Virus record (IMG/VR): IMGVR_UViG_3300046674_000333
Coordinates: 1-49,955 of that record
DNA length: 49,955 nucleotides
Source of the DNA: a virus
Direction: 5' to 3' (one strand)
Shown: in pieces, positions 1-7,183 of the stretch
How the letters are laid out: each line of letters opens with the position of its first letter
Position numbering within the stretch: the first letter of the stretch is position 1
The notes under the pieces: generated by a model
Database searches by the model: none
What the model saw: only the letters and a program-made list of their open reading frames with translations
What the model was told of the DNA's origin: nothing
Made by a program: the position numbers and the translations under genes

Positions 1-165
1 CGCTCCCGTGGCCGCACCGCCCGAGCCTGGGGGGCCTGAGGGCGGTGGGCCGGTCTGTGTACAGCGCAAATACTCTGGTGCAGCCTTGCCGCTGGGAAGG
101 TCCAGTAAGCGCCTTCACTCGAACGTGTGCTCTATTCCACACGGGCGTACGGCAAGAGTCGAACA

Positions 166-195
166 TTGATCAACAAATGTACGGTCGACGATACA
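166..195 (+). promoter_or_regulatory. candidate promoter of the first XRE gene
   Basis: A -35-like TTGATC at 166-171 and a -10-like GATACA at 190-195 are separated by 18 bases, about 35 bases ahead of the GTG start at 230. Seen by eye only. Bases 1-165 hold no other feature I can support. Confidence 0.35.
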
Positions 196-229
196 GACAG
201 TCGATCATGATCGGGTCAGCGTTGACCGG

Positions 230-457
230 GTGCCAGTCCCGCCGTCACCCCGAGTCCTCGCCGCCCGGCGAGCTGTAGGCGACCGCATCCGAGCCGCACG
301 CCTCCACGCGAACATGACGCAGGAGAACCTCGCCGAGCGCGCCGGCCTCGACCGGCAGAGCATCAACCGCATCGAGCAGGGCCACGCGAGCCCCATCCTC
401 GACACCCTCATCCGCATCGCCGACGCACTACACGTGCCGCTCCGCGACCTCGTCTAG
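230..457 (+). CDS. small XRE-family helix-turn-helix regulator
   Basis: A 75-aa protein that is almost entirely one Cro/C1-type HTH domain (residues about 18-74), with the family pattern MTQENLAERAGLDRQSINRI near residue 29 followed by EQG and a third helix. Such stand-alone HTH proteins bind operators as dimers. The GTG start at 230 is the first in frame and places the domain at the N-terminus. No partner gene is adjacent: the next supported gene is over 600 bases away on the other strand. It lies outside the prophage end proposed near 4.1 kb, so it is probably a chromosomal accessory regulator. Target unknown. Confidence 0.8.
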   Translation: MPVPPSPRVLAARRAVGDRIRAARLHANMTQENLAERAGLDRQSINRIEQGHASPILDTLIRIADALHVPLRDLV

Positions 458-1076
458 CGAGGCAACGCCGCTAAGTGTCCGCAGGAGCGGAGTGCGCGAG
501 CACTCGACGCCCTGAGGTGAGCATGCGCGACACCAGCGTGGGCCTGTCGCCCGGCTCTCGCGCTCTGACGATGCATGTCGGACCTCCTGAATTGAACTCC
601 CGGCGGTGGCGGGGTCCGGGCCGCCGCCGGGAAGTGGACCACTGATCAGCATTCAAATGCATAAATCTACGCAGTGGAAGCTTGTCGGGTACATCAGTGT
701 TGGCTGTTCCGATCGCGCCCGTGTGAAGCGCTTACAACCCGTTGACCTCTGGGTATGAGTTCGGGCGGCGGCACCCCTCGCCCATCACGCCGCCGCCTGC
801 CCACACCCCTTGGCAACAGGTGCGGGAGTTCGCAGCGGCCGCCCCGCAGTGCTGAGTGCAGGGCGGCCGCCCACCCGCCGCCGGACAGGGCAGTACGGCG
901 GCGGGGGTCTAGGGGTGAACGCTGCCGGCCTCCGCCTGCCGGGGAACACAATCGCTGTGCAGGTTGACCACCGGCCCGACTCCGGATGCGGTGTGCATCG
1001 GCTCACGCACGAGCACCTGGTCCTTGGCGATCGGCTTTTTGCAGAGCCAGCAACGTGTCACAGTTCTGGTCCTTCT
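458..1076. other. 620-base stretch without a convincing gene
   Basis: Several short open frames exist on both strands but all have arginine/proline-rich compositions typical of GC-rich shadow frames and none has a recognisable domain or clear ribosome binding site. The one structural element I see is the hairpin at 835-870. Confidence 0.5.
835..870. terminator. perfect GC-rich inverted repeat, possible terminator
   Basis: GCGGCCGCCC at 835-844 is exactly reverse-complementary to GGGCGGCCGC at 861-870 (10 bp, 16-base loop). It has no T-tract, as is common for actinobacterial terminators. It lies downstream of the minus-strand gene ending at 1077 but 200 bases away, so the assignment is tentative. 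Confidence 0.4.
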
Positions 1077-1313
1077 TTAGGGCCCGTCGCGGCACAGAGG
1101 CCCTGGGGTCAAGAGCGGTAACGCCGAGGCCTGCACTGGACGGTCGGCGGCACACCCCGGACAGGCGTACACCTCGACGTCGAGGACATGGGCGCCGAGC
1201 CGGCCGCGGGCAATGCCTGCACTGACAGCGCCATGCGTCAGGACGCGGGCGCACCAGCAACAGGACCGGCCTGCGTACTGCTCGGCGGTGAGTTCGAAGG
1301 CTGGCGGGATCAT
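1077..1313 (-). CDS. small CxxC-pair (zinc-binding-like) protein
   Basis: A 78-aa protein with cysteines at 18, 19 and 21 (CCWC) and a second pair at 51/54 (CPGC), the spacing of a small treble-clef or ribbon zinc site. I chose the ATG at 1313 because it is preceded by GAGG at proper distance; a longer frame upstream is arginine-rich and unlikely to be translated. It follows the 158-aa gene (1372-1848) on the same strand with 58 bases between, so they may be cotranscribed. Function unknown. Confidence 0.6.
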   Translation of the reverse strand: MIPPAFELTAEQYAGRSCCWCARVLTHGAVSAGIARGRLGAHVLDVEVYACPGCAADRPVQASALPLLTPGPLCRDGP

Positions 1314-1371
1314 GGCCACCTCGTGGTCTTGCAGGTGCGGTTGCCTTCGTGGCGACAACCGCCGCAGGGAC

Positions 1372-1848
1372 TTAGTCCTGCGGCATCTGTTCACGGCCAG
1401 CGACGACGAGCGTGGCGGCCGCGGTGAGGTCGCACAGGTCGTCGCTATGGCGGGGCGCTACGACCCAGTACGGGTACGGCGGTGCGATGCAGTCGACGCG
1501 CGGGACGCCGACGTAGTGGCCGACCGCCAGGCACGGCGCCTCGGCCTCGTGGTTCCAGGCCAGCCCGTCATGCCACGCGATGAGCGCGTAGTAGGTGCCG
1601 ATGCCACGCCCATCATGGAGGACAGGACCCTCCAGCAGCTCGGCGAGAAAGGCGGAGACCTGCTCTCGGCCTGCGCTACCAGCGGCGGCGTGGACCAGGT
1701 CGCCGGGCAGGCGGATCGCGGCGAGGCGCCCGCCCATCGGCAGCATCGCCAGGCCGTGGGTTCTCCACTCGGCGATGGCCTGGCTCGGCACGGGGTGCTC
1801 CCGCGCAAGCCATTCTGTGATCAATCTGTCCTGCGTCCCGGTTTCCAC
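1372..1848 (-). CDS. unrecognised soluble 158-aa protein
   Basis: Starts at a GTG (1848) preceded by AAGGGGA. The protein has normal amino-acid composition with no membrane segment or signal peptide and no motif I recognise. It contains a short hydrophobic/aromatic stretch (PPYPYWVVAP) near residue 123. It lies downstream of the XRE-TPR regulator on the same strand with a 110-base gap that holds an 18-base palindrome. No function is proposed. Confidence 0.65.
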   Translation of the reverse strand: METGTQDRLITEWLAREHPVPSQAIAEWRTHGLAMLPMGGRLAAIRLPGDLVHAAAGSAGREQVSAFLAELLEGPVLHDGRGIGTYYALIAWHDGLAWNHEAEAPCLAVGHYVGVPRVDCIAPPYPYWVVAPRHSDDLCDLTAAATLVVAGREQMPQD

Positions 1849-1916
1849 CAGATGTCCCCTTGTGTAGCCATTGTTCGGGCCGTGAGACCAGCATGACGAC
1901 TGGCAAGGGGCTTAGT

Positions 1917-1934
1917 TGTCACTCTTCAGTGACA
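1917..1934. repeat. 18-base perfect palindrome
   Basis: TGTCACT (1917-1923) and AGTGACA (1928-1934) are perfect reverse complements around CTTC. It lies between the XRE-TPR gene (ends 1958) and the start of the 158-aa gene (1848), so it could be an operator for the latter or a short hairpin. Confidence 0.45.
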
Positions 1935-1957
1935 CTCGGTGGCCGGGAGCGTGACAC

Positions 1958-3136
1958 CTACAGACCGACCCACGACGCCATGCTCCCCAAGCTGTCGGGC
2001 GCACGGCGCTGGTGATGCACGAGGCCCTCGATCGTTACCCGAGCCGCCGGGTGATAGCGCGTCTGCTGCGGCGCCAGTTCCCGGGCTGCGAGCATCGACT
2101 TCAGCGCCGCTTCGCACCGGCCGATCTCCATCTCCGAGCGGGCTCGATCGATCAGGAAGTGTGCCCGCCGCGACGTCGCCCACGTGGCCGGTAGCTTCAC
2201 CTTCCGGGCCCGCTCGACGGCTTCCCCGAACTGGTGCTGCTCGGCAAGCGCGGACACATGATGTACCGCCACATTCGCCGGGCCAAAGCTCAACCAGTGA
2301 ACTTCCGATACATCGCCAGTCCGCTTTGCGATGCGCTTCGCCTTGGCGAGATGCGTGTCCACAGTGCTGCTGTCACCAGCCCTAGCCGCGATCACCGTTG
2401 CGCCAAGGTGCAGTTGCCCGGCTACTGCGAGCGATTCAGTGGTTTCCTCCGCCTGCTCCAGCACGCGGTGCCCAGCGGCCACGAGCCGCAGTCCAATGGT
2501 GTGCTCACCCTCGCGGTGGTAGACGAGTCCTCGCATGTACTGGCGTACCGCGGCCAGCAGCGGATCGGAGGCGCGCTGTGCTGCCCAGTCCATGCGGTCG
2601 AGGGCAATCGTCGATAGGTCGTAGAAGCCAAGCTTCACGGCGACGTCGTGGGCTGTGCGGTACACGGAGGCGAGCGCCTGCCACAGTTCCGTGGACGGGT
2701 GCCGGTGCCCAGCGGTGGTCAGCTCGGTGATCAACCGGGGTAGTTCCTTGGCCGCAGCGTTGAGCTGTGCTGCGCGCACGCGCTTGCACAACTCGGCCGC
2801 GCTCGCCACGAGTTCGCCTGTAGAGCGCGGCGTCAGATCGGGATCCGCACCCAGGTCGTACAGGTCGAGGGACTCGCGGATCGGGCGGATCAGCCCGGCG
2901 AGGCGATCCTGTTGTAACTCGGTCATGTATGGCTGTCCTGTCAGGGCAGTGACGTCGATGTGCATCGCCCTGGCGCAGGCCGCAACGAAATCGAGGGTGG
3001 CGGTCTTGTGGCCGCGCTCGACCTGATGCAGAAGGCTGTACGAGAAGGGGATCAGCATCGCTAGGCCCCGCTGGGTGAGGCCCGCAATCTTGCGCTGCTC
3101 CGCGATCCGTACCCCTACGTGCCGCTCTCCGGGCAT
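1958..3136 (-). CDS. XRE-family regulator with TPR-like C-terminal region
   Basis: A 392-aa protein. Residues about 8-60 form a Cro/C1 HTH (IAEQRKIAGLTQRGLAML, then QVERGHKTA). The rest is an all-helical, alanine/leucine-rich region with repeated helix pairs, as in the TPR-bearing XRE regulators that are abundant in streptomycetes, where the C-terminal part senses a ligand or peptide. The ATG at 3136 has GGAGG about 10 bases upstream. It is divergent from the flavoprotein gene at 3269, with 132 bases between for shared control, which suggests the regulator acts on that gene. Ligand unknown. Confidence 0.85.
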   Translation of the reverse strand: MPGERHVGVRIAEQRKIAGLTQRGLAMLIPFSYSLLHQVERGHKTATLDFVAACARAMHIDVTALTGQPYMTELQQDRLAGLIRPIRESLDLYDLGADPDLTPRSTGELVASAAELCKRVRAAQLNAAAKELPRLITELTTAGHRHPSTELWQALASVYRTAHDVAVKLGFYDLSTIALDRMDWAAQRASDPLLAAVRQYMRGLVYHREGEHTIGLRLVAAGHRVLEQAEETTESLAVAGQLHLGATVIAARAGDSSTVDTHLAKAKRIAKRTGDVSEVHWLSFGPANVAVHHVSALAEQHQFGEAVERARKVKLPATWATSRRAHFLIDRARSEMEIGRCEAALKSMLAARELAPQQTRYHPAARVTIEGLVHHQRRAPDSLGSMASWVGL

Positions 3137-3268
3137 ACTGGAACCTCCGCTCCCTGCTCACCACTTGGAACGGTACCCGCGCCAGATGCGCAGGACTTCA
3201 CGAACGCCCCCATCCGGCCAGGCTGGGGGCACTTGCATGTGATCGGCCGGGAGGGGTTGGGTGAGGCC
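3137..3268. promoter_or_regulatory. divergent promoter region
   Basis: A 132-base intergenic space between the XRE-TPR regulator (minus) and the flavoprotein gene (plus). Both promoters must lie here or just inside the genes. I cannot pick out convincing hexamers or a strong palindrome. Confidence 0.4.
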
Positions 3269-3814
3269 ATGACCTCACGGACCCTGTACCTGTTCGCGTC
3301 CGCCGCCCCTCCTGTGGCCGACATCGCGGTGGTGGTCGAGCGAGCACAAGCAGACGGTTGGGACGTGTGCCTCGGGTTGACGCCGACGGCGGCCCTGTGG
3401 CTCGAAGACAGCCTCACCGGTCTCGCCGCCCTCACCGGGCACCCGGTGCGCAGCGAGTACAAGCTGCCCGGCGAGCAGGACGCCTGGCCGAAGGCAGACG
3501 TCATCCTGTTCGCGCCGGCCACCTTCAACTCGATCAACTCGTGGGCCGCAGGCTTCACGTCATCCTTCGTCGTGGGCGTCGTCGCCGAGGCGATCGGCAA
3601 GGAGATCCCGACCGTGGCGATGCCATGCGTGAACGAGGCGTACGCCAAGCACCGGGCACTGGACCGGAGCATCGCCGACCTGCGCGAGCAGGGTGTCACC
3701 GTCCTGTACGGGGAGGGCGGGTTCGTGCCGAATCCTGCGGGGACCGGTAAGCCGACGGCCTATCCCTGGGACGCGGCGCTCGCAGCTGCGCGCGGGCTCG
3801 TCGAGCGGGCATGA
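3269..3814 (+). CDS. flavoprotein of the HFCD / PPC-decarboxylase-like fold
   Basis: A 181-aa protein matching the flavoprotein (HFCD) pattern: an N-terminal Rossmann strand (TLYLFASAAP), the central ADVILFAPATFNSINSWAAG stretch that corresponds to the substrate and FMN-contacting APAT/ASANT region, and MPCVNEAYAKH where PPC decarboxylases have a PxMNxxM motif. Family members bind FMN and decarboxylate cysteine-like groups; this one is shorter than CoaBC and lacks its synthetase half. The ATG at 3269 is chosen over an in-frame start at 3119 because the earlier part overlaps the divergent promoter region. Substrate unknown. Confidence 0.8.
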   Translation: MTSRTLYLFASAAPPVADIAVVVERAQADGWDVCLGLTPTAALWLEDSLTGLAALTGHPVRSEYKLPGEQDAWPKADVILFAPATFNSINSWAAGFTSSFVVGVVAEAIGKEIPTVAMPCVNEAYAKHRALDRSIADLREQGVTVLYGEGGFVPNPAGTGKPTAYPWDAALAAARGLVERA

Positions 3815-3819
3815 CGAAA

Positions 3820-3851
3820 CGGCCCCCACCGCCCGAAGGCGATGAGGGCCG
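3820..3851 (+). terminator. two-part hairpin after the flavoprotein gene
   Basis: CGGCCC (3820-3825) pairs with GGGCCG (3846-3851), and inside it CGCC (3830-3833) pairs with GGCG (3838-3841) across a CGAA tetraloop. It begins 6 bases after the stop codon at 3814, so it is a good candidate terminator. Confidence 0.6.
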
Positions 3852-3916
3852 AAACGTGATGTGCGTGTCCTGGAATGTTCTGGCCCCAGATTCACGCCTG
3901 GCCTACGGTCCTGCCT

Positions 3917-4357
3917 GTGTCCGCCATCCCAGCGCCCAGACCCCCGCGCTCCGCAGACGAACTCAACGACGAGATTCGACACCTCATGCTCCGCTCCGGA
4001 GGATGGCTATCCGCCACCCACCGCACCGAGTACGAACGGCTCATCACCGCATGGGCGATCGCCGTGCGCGCCGACTCGGATATTGCCGACGCTGAGGATC
4101 AAGAGCAGCCGCCGACGGAGGCGCATCGTCCGAAGGCGACGGCTCCGGGGACGTCCCCGCCCTGCGGCACACCAGCGCATCCGGGTCATCGGCCGGCGCC
4201 TGCCAGCTGTAGCCGTCCGGACACTGCGTCGTCCCGTCAGCCCCGTCATGGCCATCCTTCCCGTCCGATCCGGCCAGGCCCTGAGGCCCCGCCGGACCGG
4301 GCTCGCCCTGCGGACCGGGCGGCCCTGCCTCCCCATTCACCCCGGCCGCGCCGGTAG
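3917..4357 (+). CDS. chromosomal small gene running into the prophage end
   Basis: From a GTG at 3917 the frame encodes about 60 residues of credible helical protein ([20 protein letters not shown], then [14 protein letters not shown]), followed after about base 4100 by proline/arginine-rich sequence that is only the antisense of the phage collagen-like gene. The frame does not meet a stop until 4357. I infer that the true 3' end was replaced when the prophage inserted. TACGGT lies 8 bases before the GTG and no ribosome binding site is visible, so a leaderless transcript is possible. Function unknown; the real protein is probably about 60-70 aa. Confidence 0.5.
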   Translation: MSAIPAPRPPRSADELNDEIRHLMLRSGGWLSATHRTEYERLITAWAIAVRADSDIADAEDQEQPPTEAHRPKATAPGTSPPCGTPAHPGHRPAPASCSRPDTASSRQPRHGHPSRPIRPGPEAPPDRARPADRAALPPHSPRPRR

Positions 4358-4721
4358 GGCCCGGTGAGCCGACTCCGGCAGCACCGTCCGCGCCGTCGGA
4401 CCCAGCTCGGCCCGGCGACCCAGACGGCCCCGGGGAACCTGGCGCGCCTTCACCCCCGGTCGACCCGGTGGGCCCGCGAGGCCCAGTGACCGATCGGCCC
4501 GACTCGCCCCGGGACCCGGGCGGGCCCGCGACAGGCTTGCCGCCGAGCTGCTGTACCTGTCGGGCGAGGAGGTCTCGCGCGTCGTTCGCGGCGCGCAGGT
4601 CGTGCGACAGGCTCTGCATCGTCACGACGAGGAACGCGAATGCGGCGAGCCCTGCAGCCGCCACAAGGGCGTACAGGAGATCACTGCGACGGCGGAGAGC
4701 GCCCGCGCTCGTGTGCCTCAC
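4044..4721 (-). CDS. membrane-anchored collagen-like repeat protein
   Basis: A 225-aa protein with an N-terminal transmembrane segment (about residues 16-34), a short coiled-coil-like stretch, then some 35 Gly-X-Y triplets (about residues 63-165) rich in GPxG, ending in a [19 protein letters not shown] cap with two cysteines. Collagen-like triplets form trimeric stalks in phage and bacterial proteins. The ATG at 4721 overlaps the stop of the coiled-coil/TM gene (ATGA). It closes the lysis cassette. The final residues after about DPQRRQY appear to come from chromosomal DNA, so the native C-terminus probably differs by a few residues. Role unknown; a cell-surface or lysis-accessory role is a guess. 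Confidence 0.75.
   Translation of the reverse strand: MRHTSAGALRRRSDLLYALVAAAGLAAFAFLVVTMQSLSHDLRAANDARDLLARQVQQLGGKPVAGPPGSRGESGRSVTGPRGPTGSTGGEGAPGSPGPSGSPGRAGSDGADGAAGVGSPGPTGAAGVNGEAGPPGPQGEPGPAGPQGLAGSDGKDGHDGADGTTQCPDGYSWQAPADDPDALVCRRAGTSPEPSPSDDAPPSAAALDPQRRQYPSRRARRSPMR
4070..4130. other. proposed prophage/chromosome junction (att region)
   Basis: Credible coding on the plus strand (host-like gene) fades to the right of about 4100, and credible coding on the minus strand (collagen-like phage gene) fades to the left of about 4080. The last 10-18 residues of the collagen-like protein are antisense to the host-like gene. This is where an attachment-site core would lie. Its sister copy is outside the window, so the core cannot be defined here. 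Confidence 0.45.
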
Positions 4722-5065
4722 GCGCCCGCCCCCCTCGCGCTGAGGTACACGGTCAGGAGCAGGAGCAGCACGGGAGCGACCAGCGCGGTGAAGATCAAGC
4801 GACGGTCCCCCGCGCGACGATCCGCGATGCGCTGCTCCGCGTCACGGTGTGCGCGGGCCTCCTGATCCCGGGCCTCCTCGATGCCCTTGATCCGCTCAGT
4901 CAGCAGCTTGATCGTCTCGTCGCGGGCCAGCTGCTCCAGCTGGTACCGCTCCATGCTGACCTTGCTGTCGAGGCGCGTGCCCAACTCCCGCATGTCCTCT
5001 TTGAGATCCTGGCGGACATCCTCCAGGCGCCGCATCACCTCGCCGAGGGTCGGGTCATCGGGCAC
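4718..5065 (-). CDS. coiled-coil protein with C-terminal membrane anchor (lysis cassette)
   Basis: A 115-aa protein: residues about 5-95 are charged and helical with heptad character (coiled coil), and residues about 90-110 form one transmembrane segment ([19 protein letters not shown]). GTG start at 5065 with CGGAGA 6 bases upstream. Located between holin and collagen-like gene. Tail-anchored coiled-coil proteins of this size next to holins are common in actinophages and may be second holins or spanin-like helpers; this role is inferred from position only. Confidence 0.7.
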   Translation of the reverse strand: MPDDPTLGEVMRRLEDVRQDLKEDMRELGTRLDSKVSMERYQLEQLARDETIKLLTERIKGIEEARDQEARAHRDAEQRIADRRAGDRRLIFTALVAPVLLLLLTVYLSARGAGA

Positions 5066-5097
5066 GCGCGTCTCCGATCAGTGTGCAATGGAGGAGG

Positions 5098-5355
5098 TCA
5101 GACGCCCTTGGCGAGCGACGCCGAGTTCGTGGCGCCGAAGGCTCTGGCGACGAAACCCTTCAGGAGGGAACCCGCCGCAGCGATACCGGCCGCGCCCACC
5201 GTTTCCCAGAACGAGGCGTGGAACATGTCGGCGGGCCCGGCCGCTACGGCGACGCCGCCTGCGGCGACGACGAACGTTGCGAGGGCGCGCTCGGCGAGGT
5301 CGCGGGCATATGCCTTGCTGGTCTTCACGACGTTGGAGAGGTTGATCTCAGACAT
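5098..5355 (-). CDS. holin (r1t-like, two membrane segments)
   Basis: An 85-aa protein with two hydrophobic helices (about residues 24-40 and 50-68) separated by a short polar loop, plus a charged N-terminus, matching class II holins such as the r1t family. The ATG at 5355 has GAAGGAG 8 bases upstream; an earlier in-frame start would lack this. It lies 2 bases after the 76-aa gene and near the endolysin, as expected. It would form membrane pores that release the amidase or trigger lysis. Confidence 0.75.
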   Translation of the reverse strand: MSEINLSNVVKTSKAYARDLAERALATFVVAAGGVAVAAGPADMFHASFWETVGAAGIAAAGSLLKGFVARAFGATNSASLAKGV

Positions 5356-5357
5356 GG

Positions 5358-5588
5358 TTAGGACTCCTTCGGGAGAGTGGCCCACACGAAGCGCGTTGCG
5401 CCCGGGTGGCCGTGGACGAATTCGGCGTGCTCCAGCGACTCCCAGAACACGGTGGACGGGCGCTCACCGCGCCAGCGGATAGAGACGGTGTCATCGGGCC
5501 ACACGACGCCGTCCGCGACGGTTCCGGTGCCGGAGATCCCGGAGACGTCGACGTCGCGTTCGAGAGTGAACAGGCGAGACGCAGACAT
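5358..5588 (-). CDS. unrecognised 76-aa protein between endolysin and holin
   Basis: A soluble acidic protein with a Trp-rich core (VVWPDDTVSIRWRG) and no membrane segment. The ATG at 5588 has GAGAGG upstream. It sits in the lysis operon, 10 bases after the endolysin stop. Similar small proteins occur at this position in Streptomyces phages, but I know no function. Confidence 0.65.
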   Translation of the reverse strand: MSASRLFTLERDVDVSGISGTGTVADGVVWPDDTVSIRWRGERPSTVFWESLEHAEFVHGHPGATRFVWATLPKES

Positions 5589-5598
5589 GGCAGGCCTC

Positions 5599-6408
5599 TC
5601 AGGCGGCGACGGTGAAGCCGTGCCGGACGCCGAGTCGGGTCAGGGAGTCGTGGCCGGGGACGCCATCTGCGGCCTTGCCGGTGTACGAACCGCCGGCCTT
5701 GCTGCGCTGCCACTTGCCGTAGCTCGTCACGAACGACGTGCCGAGCGAGCCGTCGACCCACTTCTTCGCGAGGAGTCCTTCCGCGTACAGGGCCTGTTCG
5801 ACGAGGAGGGCTTCGGCCTTGTACGTGGTGTGGCCCTGCGCGCCCTTGGTGTCGGCGGCGACCGCGGCGGTGATGTGCTTGAGGGACACGGACTTGGTCG
5901 CGGGCGCCGAGGTTCCGGCGAGCACCTGCGCACGCGCGATGATCTTCGACCGCTGGCCCTTGCGGAGATCACCGGGGCAGGCAGTGTGCCCGCCCCACGA
6001 GGAGCCGCCGGCACCGTGATAGGTCAGGCCGTGTTTCGTGGTGGAGTCGACGGCGGTGAGCGGCCACCCGAACTCGCCGTGACCCCACGCGTAGATCTTG
6101 GCGACGCCCTCGATCTGCTCGGTGGTCAGCGGCTCCGACGGGTGGCCCTCTGTTTCGACGCTCGCGTAGTACGGGTTACCGGCCGCCTGCGCCCACGCGT
6201 AGTCGGTGCCGGTGTTCACGTACTGCTCGATGGTCCCCTTCTTCGAGACCCAGAAGTCCGAAGACGCCTGCGAGGACGGGTTGTTGAACCAGCCGAACGG
6301 CGAGTTGTTCCCGGCCTGCACATGCAGCGCAAGACCTCTGCGCTCGCGCGTGCCCTTCGGATGAACGTTGACGACAGGGCGCCAGATCGCGCCGGGCATA
6401 CGGGCCAT
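5599..6408 (-). CDS. endolysin, N-acetylmuramoyl-L-alanine amidase (Amidase_2/PGRP fold)
   Basis: A 269-aa protein. Residues about 10-155 form the zinc amidase: H29 in LALHVQAG, H131 in LTYHG and C144 in HTACPG are the likely zinc ligands, with H141 close by. Amidase_2 enzymes cut the bond between N-acetylmuramate and L-alanine. Residues about 172-269 form a separate C-terminal module with a Trp/Gly-rich segment ending PGHDSLTRLGVRHGF, probably for cell-wall binding. ATG at 6408 follows GAGGAGG. No signal peptide is visible, so export would rely on the downstream holin. Confidence 0.9.
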   Translation of the reverse strand: MARMPGAIWRPVVNVHPKGTRERRGLALHVQAGNNSPFGWFNNPSSQASSDFWVSKKGTIEQYVNTGTDYAWAQAAGNPYYASVETEGHPSEPLTTEQIEGVAKIYAWGHGEFGWPLTAVDSTTKHGLTYHGAGGSSWGGHTACPGDLRKGQRSKIIARAQVLAGTSAPATKSVSLKHITAAVAADTKGAQGHTTYKAEALLVEQALYAEGLLAKKWVDGSLGTSFVTSYGKWQRSKAGGSYTGKAADGVPGHDSLTRLGVRHGFTVAA

Positions 6409-6419
6409 GGGTGCCTCCT

Positions 6420-6644
6420 CTACAGGTTGCTGGTGGTGGTGATCTCGAAGCGAGTCAGGGCCGTCGACACCGAGTCGTTGTCTTTGGCGAGGAGCTCGCG
6501 GATCCCGGCCAGTACGGAGTCCGTCGTGTGACCGGCCACAGGCCCGCCGGCGCCCTCCTCGATACGGATGGACAAGACGAACCCGGTCTCGTCGGGCCCG
6601 GACCCGGTGAGCCGGTAGTACGGGTACGGCATCTGTTCAGCCAT
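6420..6644 (-). CDS. small 74-aa protein downstream of the tail genes
   Basis: Contains PYPYYRLTGSGPDETGFVLS and a hydrophilic C-terminus; no membrane segment. The ATG at 6644 is preceded by TAGGAGG. It lies between the last tail protein and the endolysin, tightly spaced with both, so it belongs to the late operon. It may be a small virion or tail-associated protein; no family recognised. Confidence 0.65.
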   Translation of the reverse strand: MAEQMPYPYYRLTGSGPDETGFVLSIRIEEGAGGPVAGHTTDSVLAGIRELLAKDNDSVSTALTRFEITTTSNL

Positions 6645-6653
6645 GAGTGCCTC

Positions 6654-7175
6654 CTAGGCGAGACGTCTGAGGTGGAGTGAGGACCCTGCGCCGAGGCGGG
6701 TGGCAGTCGCGTTGCTGGTGACCTGGGCCCACTGGAGGGCGAGAGTCCCGGCGCTGGTGGTGGTGACGACGCCCTCCTCGATCGCGGCGCACTGGTTGGT
6801 GGCCGAGTCGCGGGTGCCGTAGGTGACGGACGTGGTGACGGCGTGGACGCCCCACCGGCCGGTGCCGCCCGCTGATGTGCCGGAGAGGGAGACTCCTTGG
6901 TCGGGGCCGATCGCCGAGCGCAGTCCGCTCGCCCCGCTGGGGATGGTCCACATCGTTTTGAAGCGGGCGAGGTCGAGCGCGGCATAGTGCAGGTAAAAGC
7001 ACACGTGGTAGGTGGCGTTGGCCTCCAGCGCCACGGTGAGATCCGGGTCATCGGCGAACGTGGTGGCGGCCGCACGGTCGGTGTTCACCGTCTTCCACAT
7101 CGTCTGCGGCAGCATCGACATCAGGAGCCCGGACGTGATGCGGGTCCCGGCCGGGATGGTGGGGTACTGGGCCAT
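6654..7175 (-). CDS. tail-tip or receptor-binding-region protein
   Basis: A 173-aa protein beginning MAQYPTIPAGTRITSGLLMS, a pattern common at the N-terminus of Streptomyces phage tail proteins located after the large minor tail protein. The rest is beta-rich with many Thr, Ser and Gly residues and no membrane segment. The ATG at 7175 has TAGGAGA upstream; the frame stays open far upstream (to 9236) only as a shadow of the minor tail gene. Its position next to the lysis module fits an adhesin or tail-fibre subunit. Confidence 0.7.
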   Translation of the reverse strand: MAQYPTIPAGTRITSGLLMSMLPQTMWKTVNTDRAAATTFADDPDLTVALEANATYHVCFYLHYAALDLARFKTMWTIPSGASGLRSAIGPDQGVSLSGTSAGGTGRWGVHAVTTSVTYGTRDSATNQCAAIEEGVVTTTSAGTLALQWAQVTSNATATRLGAGSSLHLRRLA

Positions 7176-7183
7176 GGCGTCTC

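Noticed and set aside
785-1006. Small frames in the 458-1076 gap
   Set aside because: No motif, no ribosome binding site, Pro/Arg-rich.
4044-4721. Gly-X-Y repeats as a possible tail fibre gene
   Set aside because: An N-terminal membrane helix and position after the holin argue for an envelope protein instead; kept as a membrane protein of unknown role.
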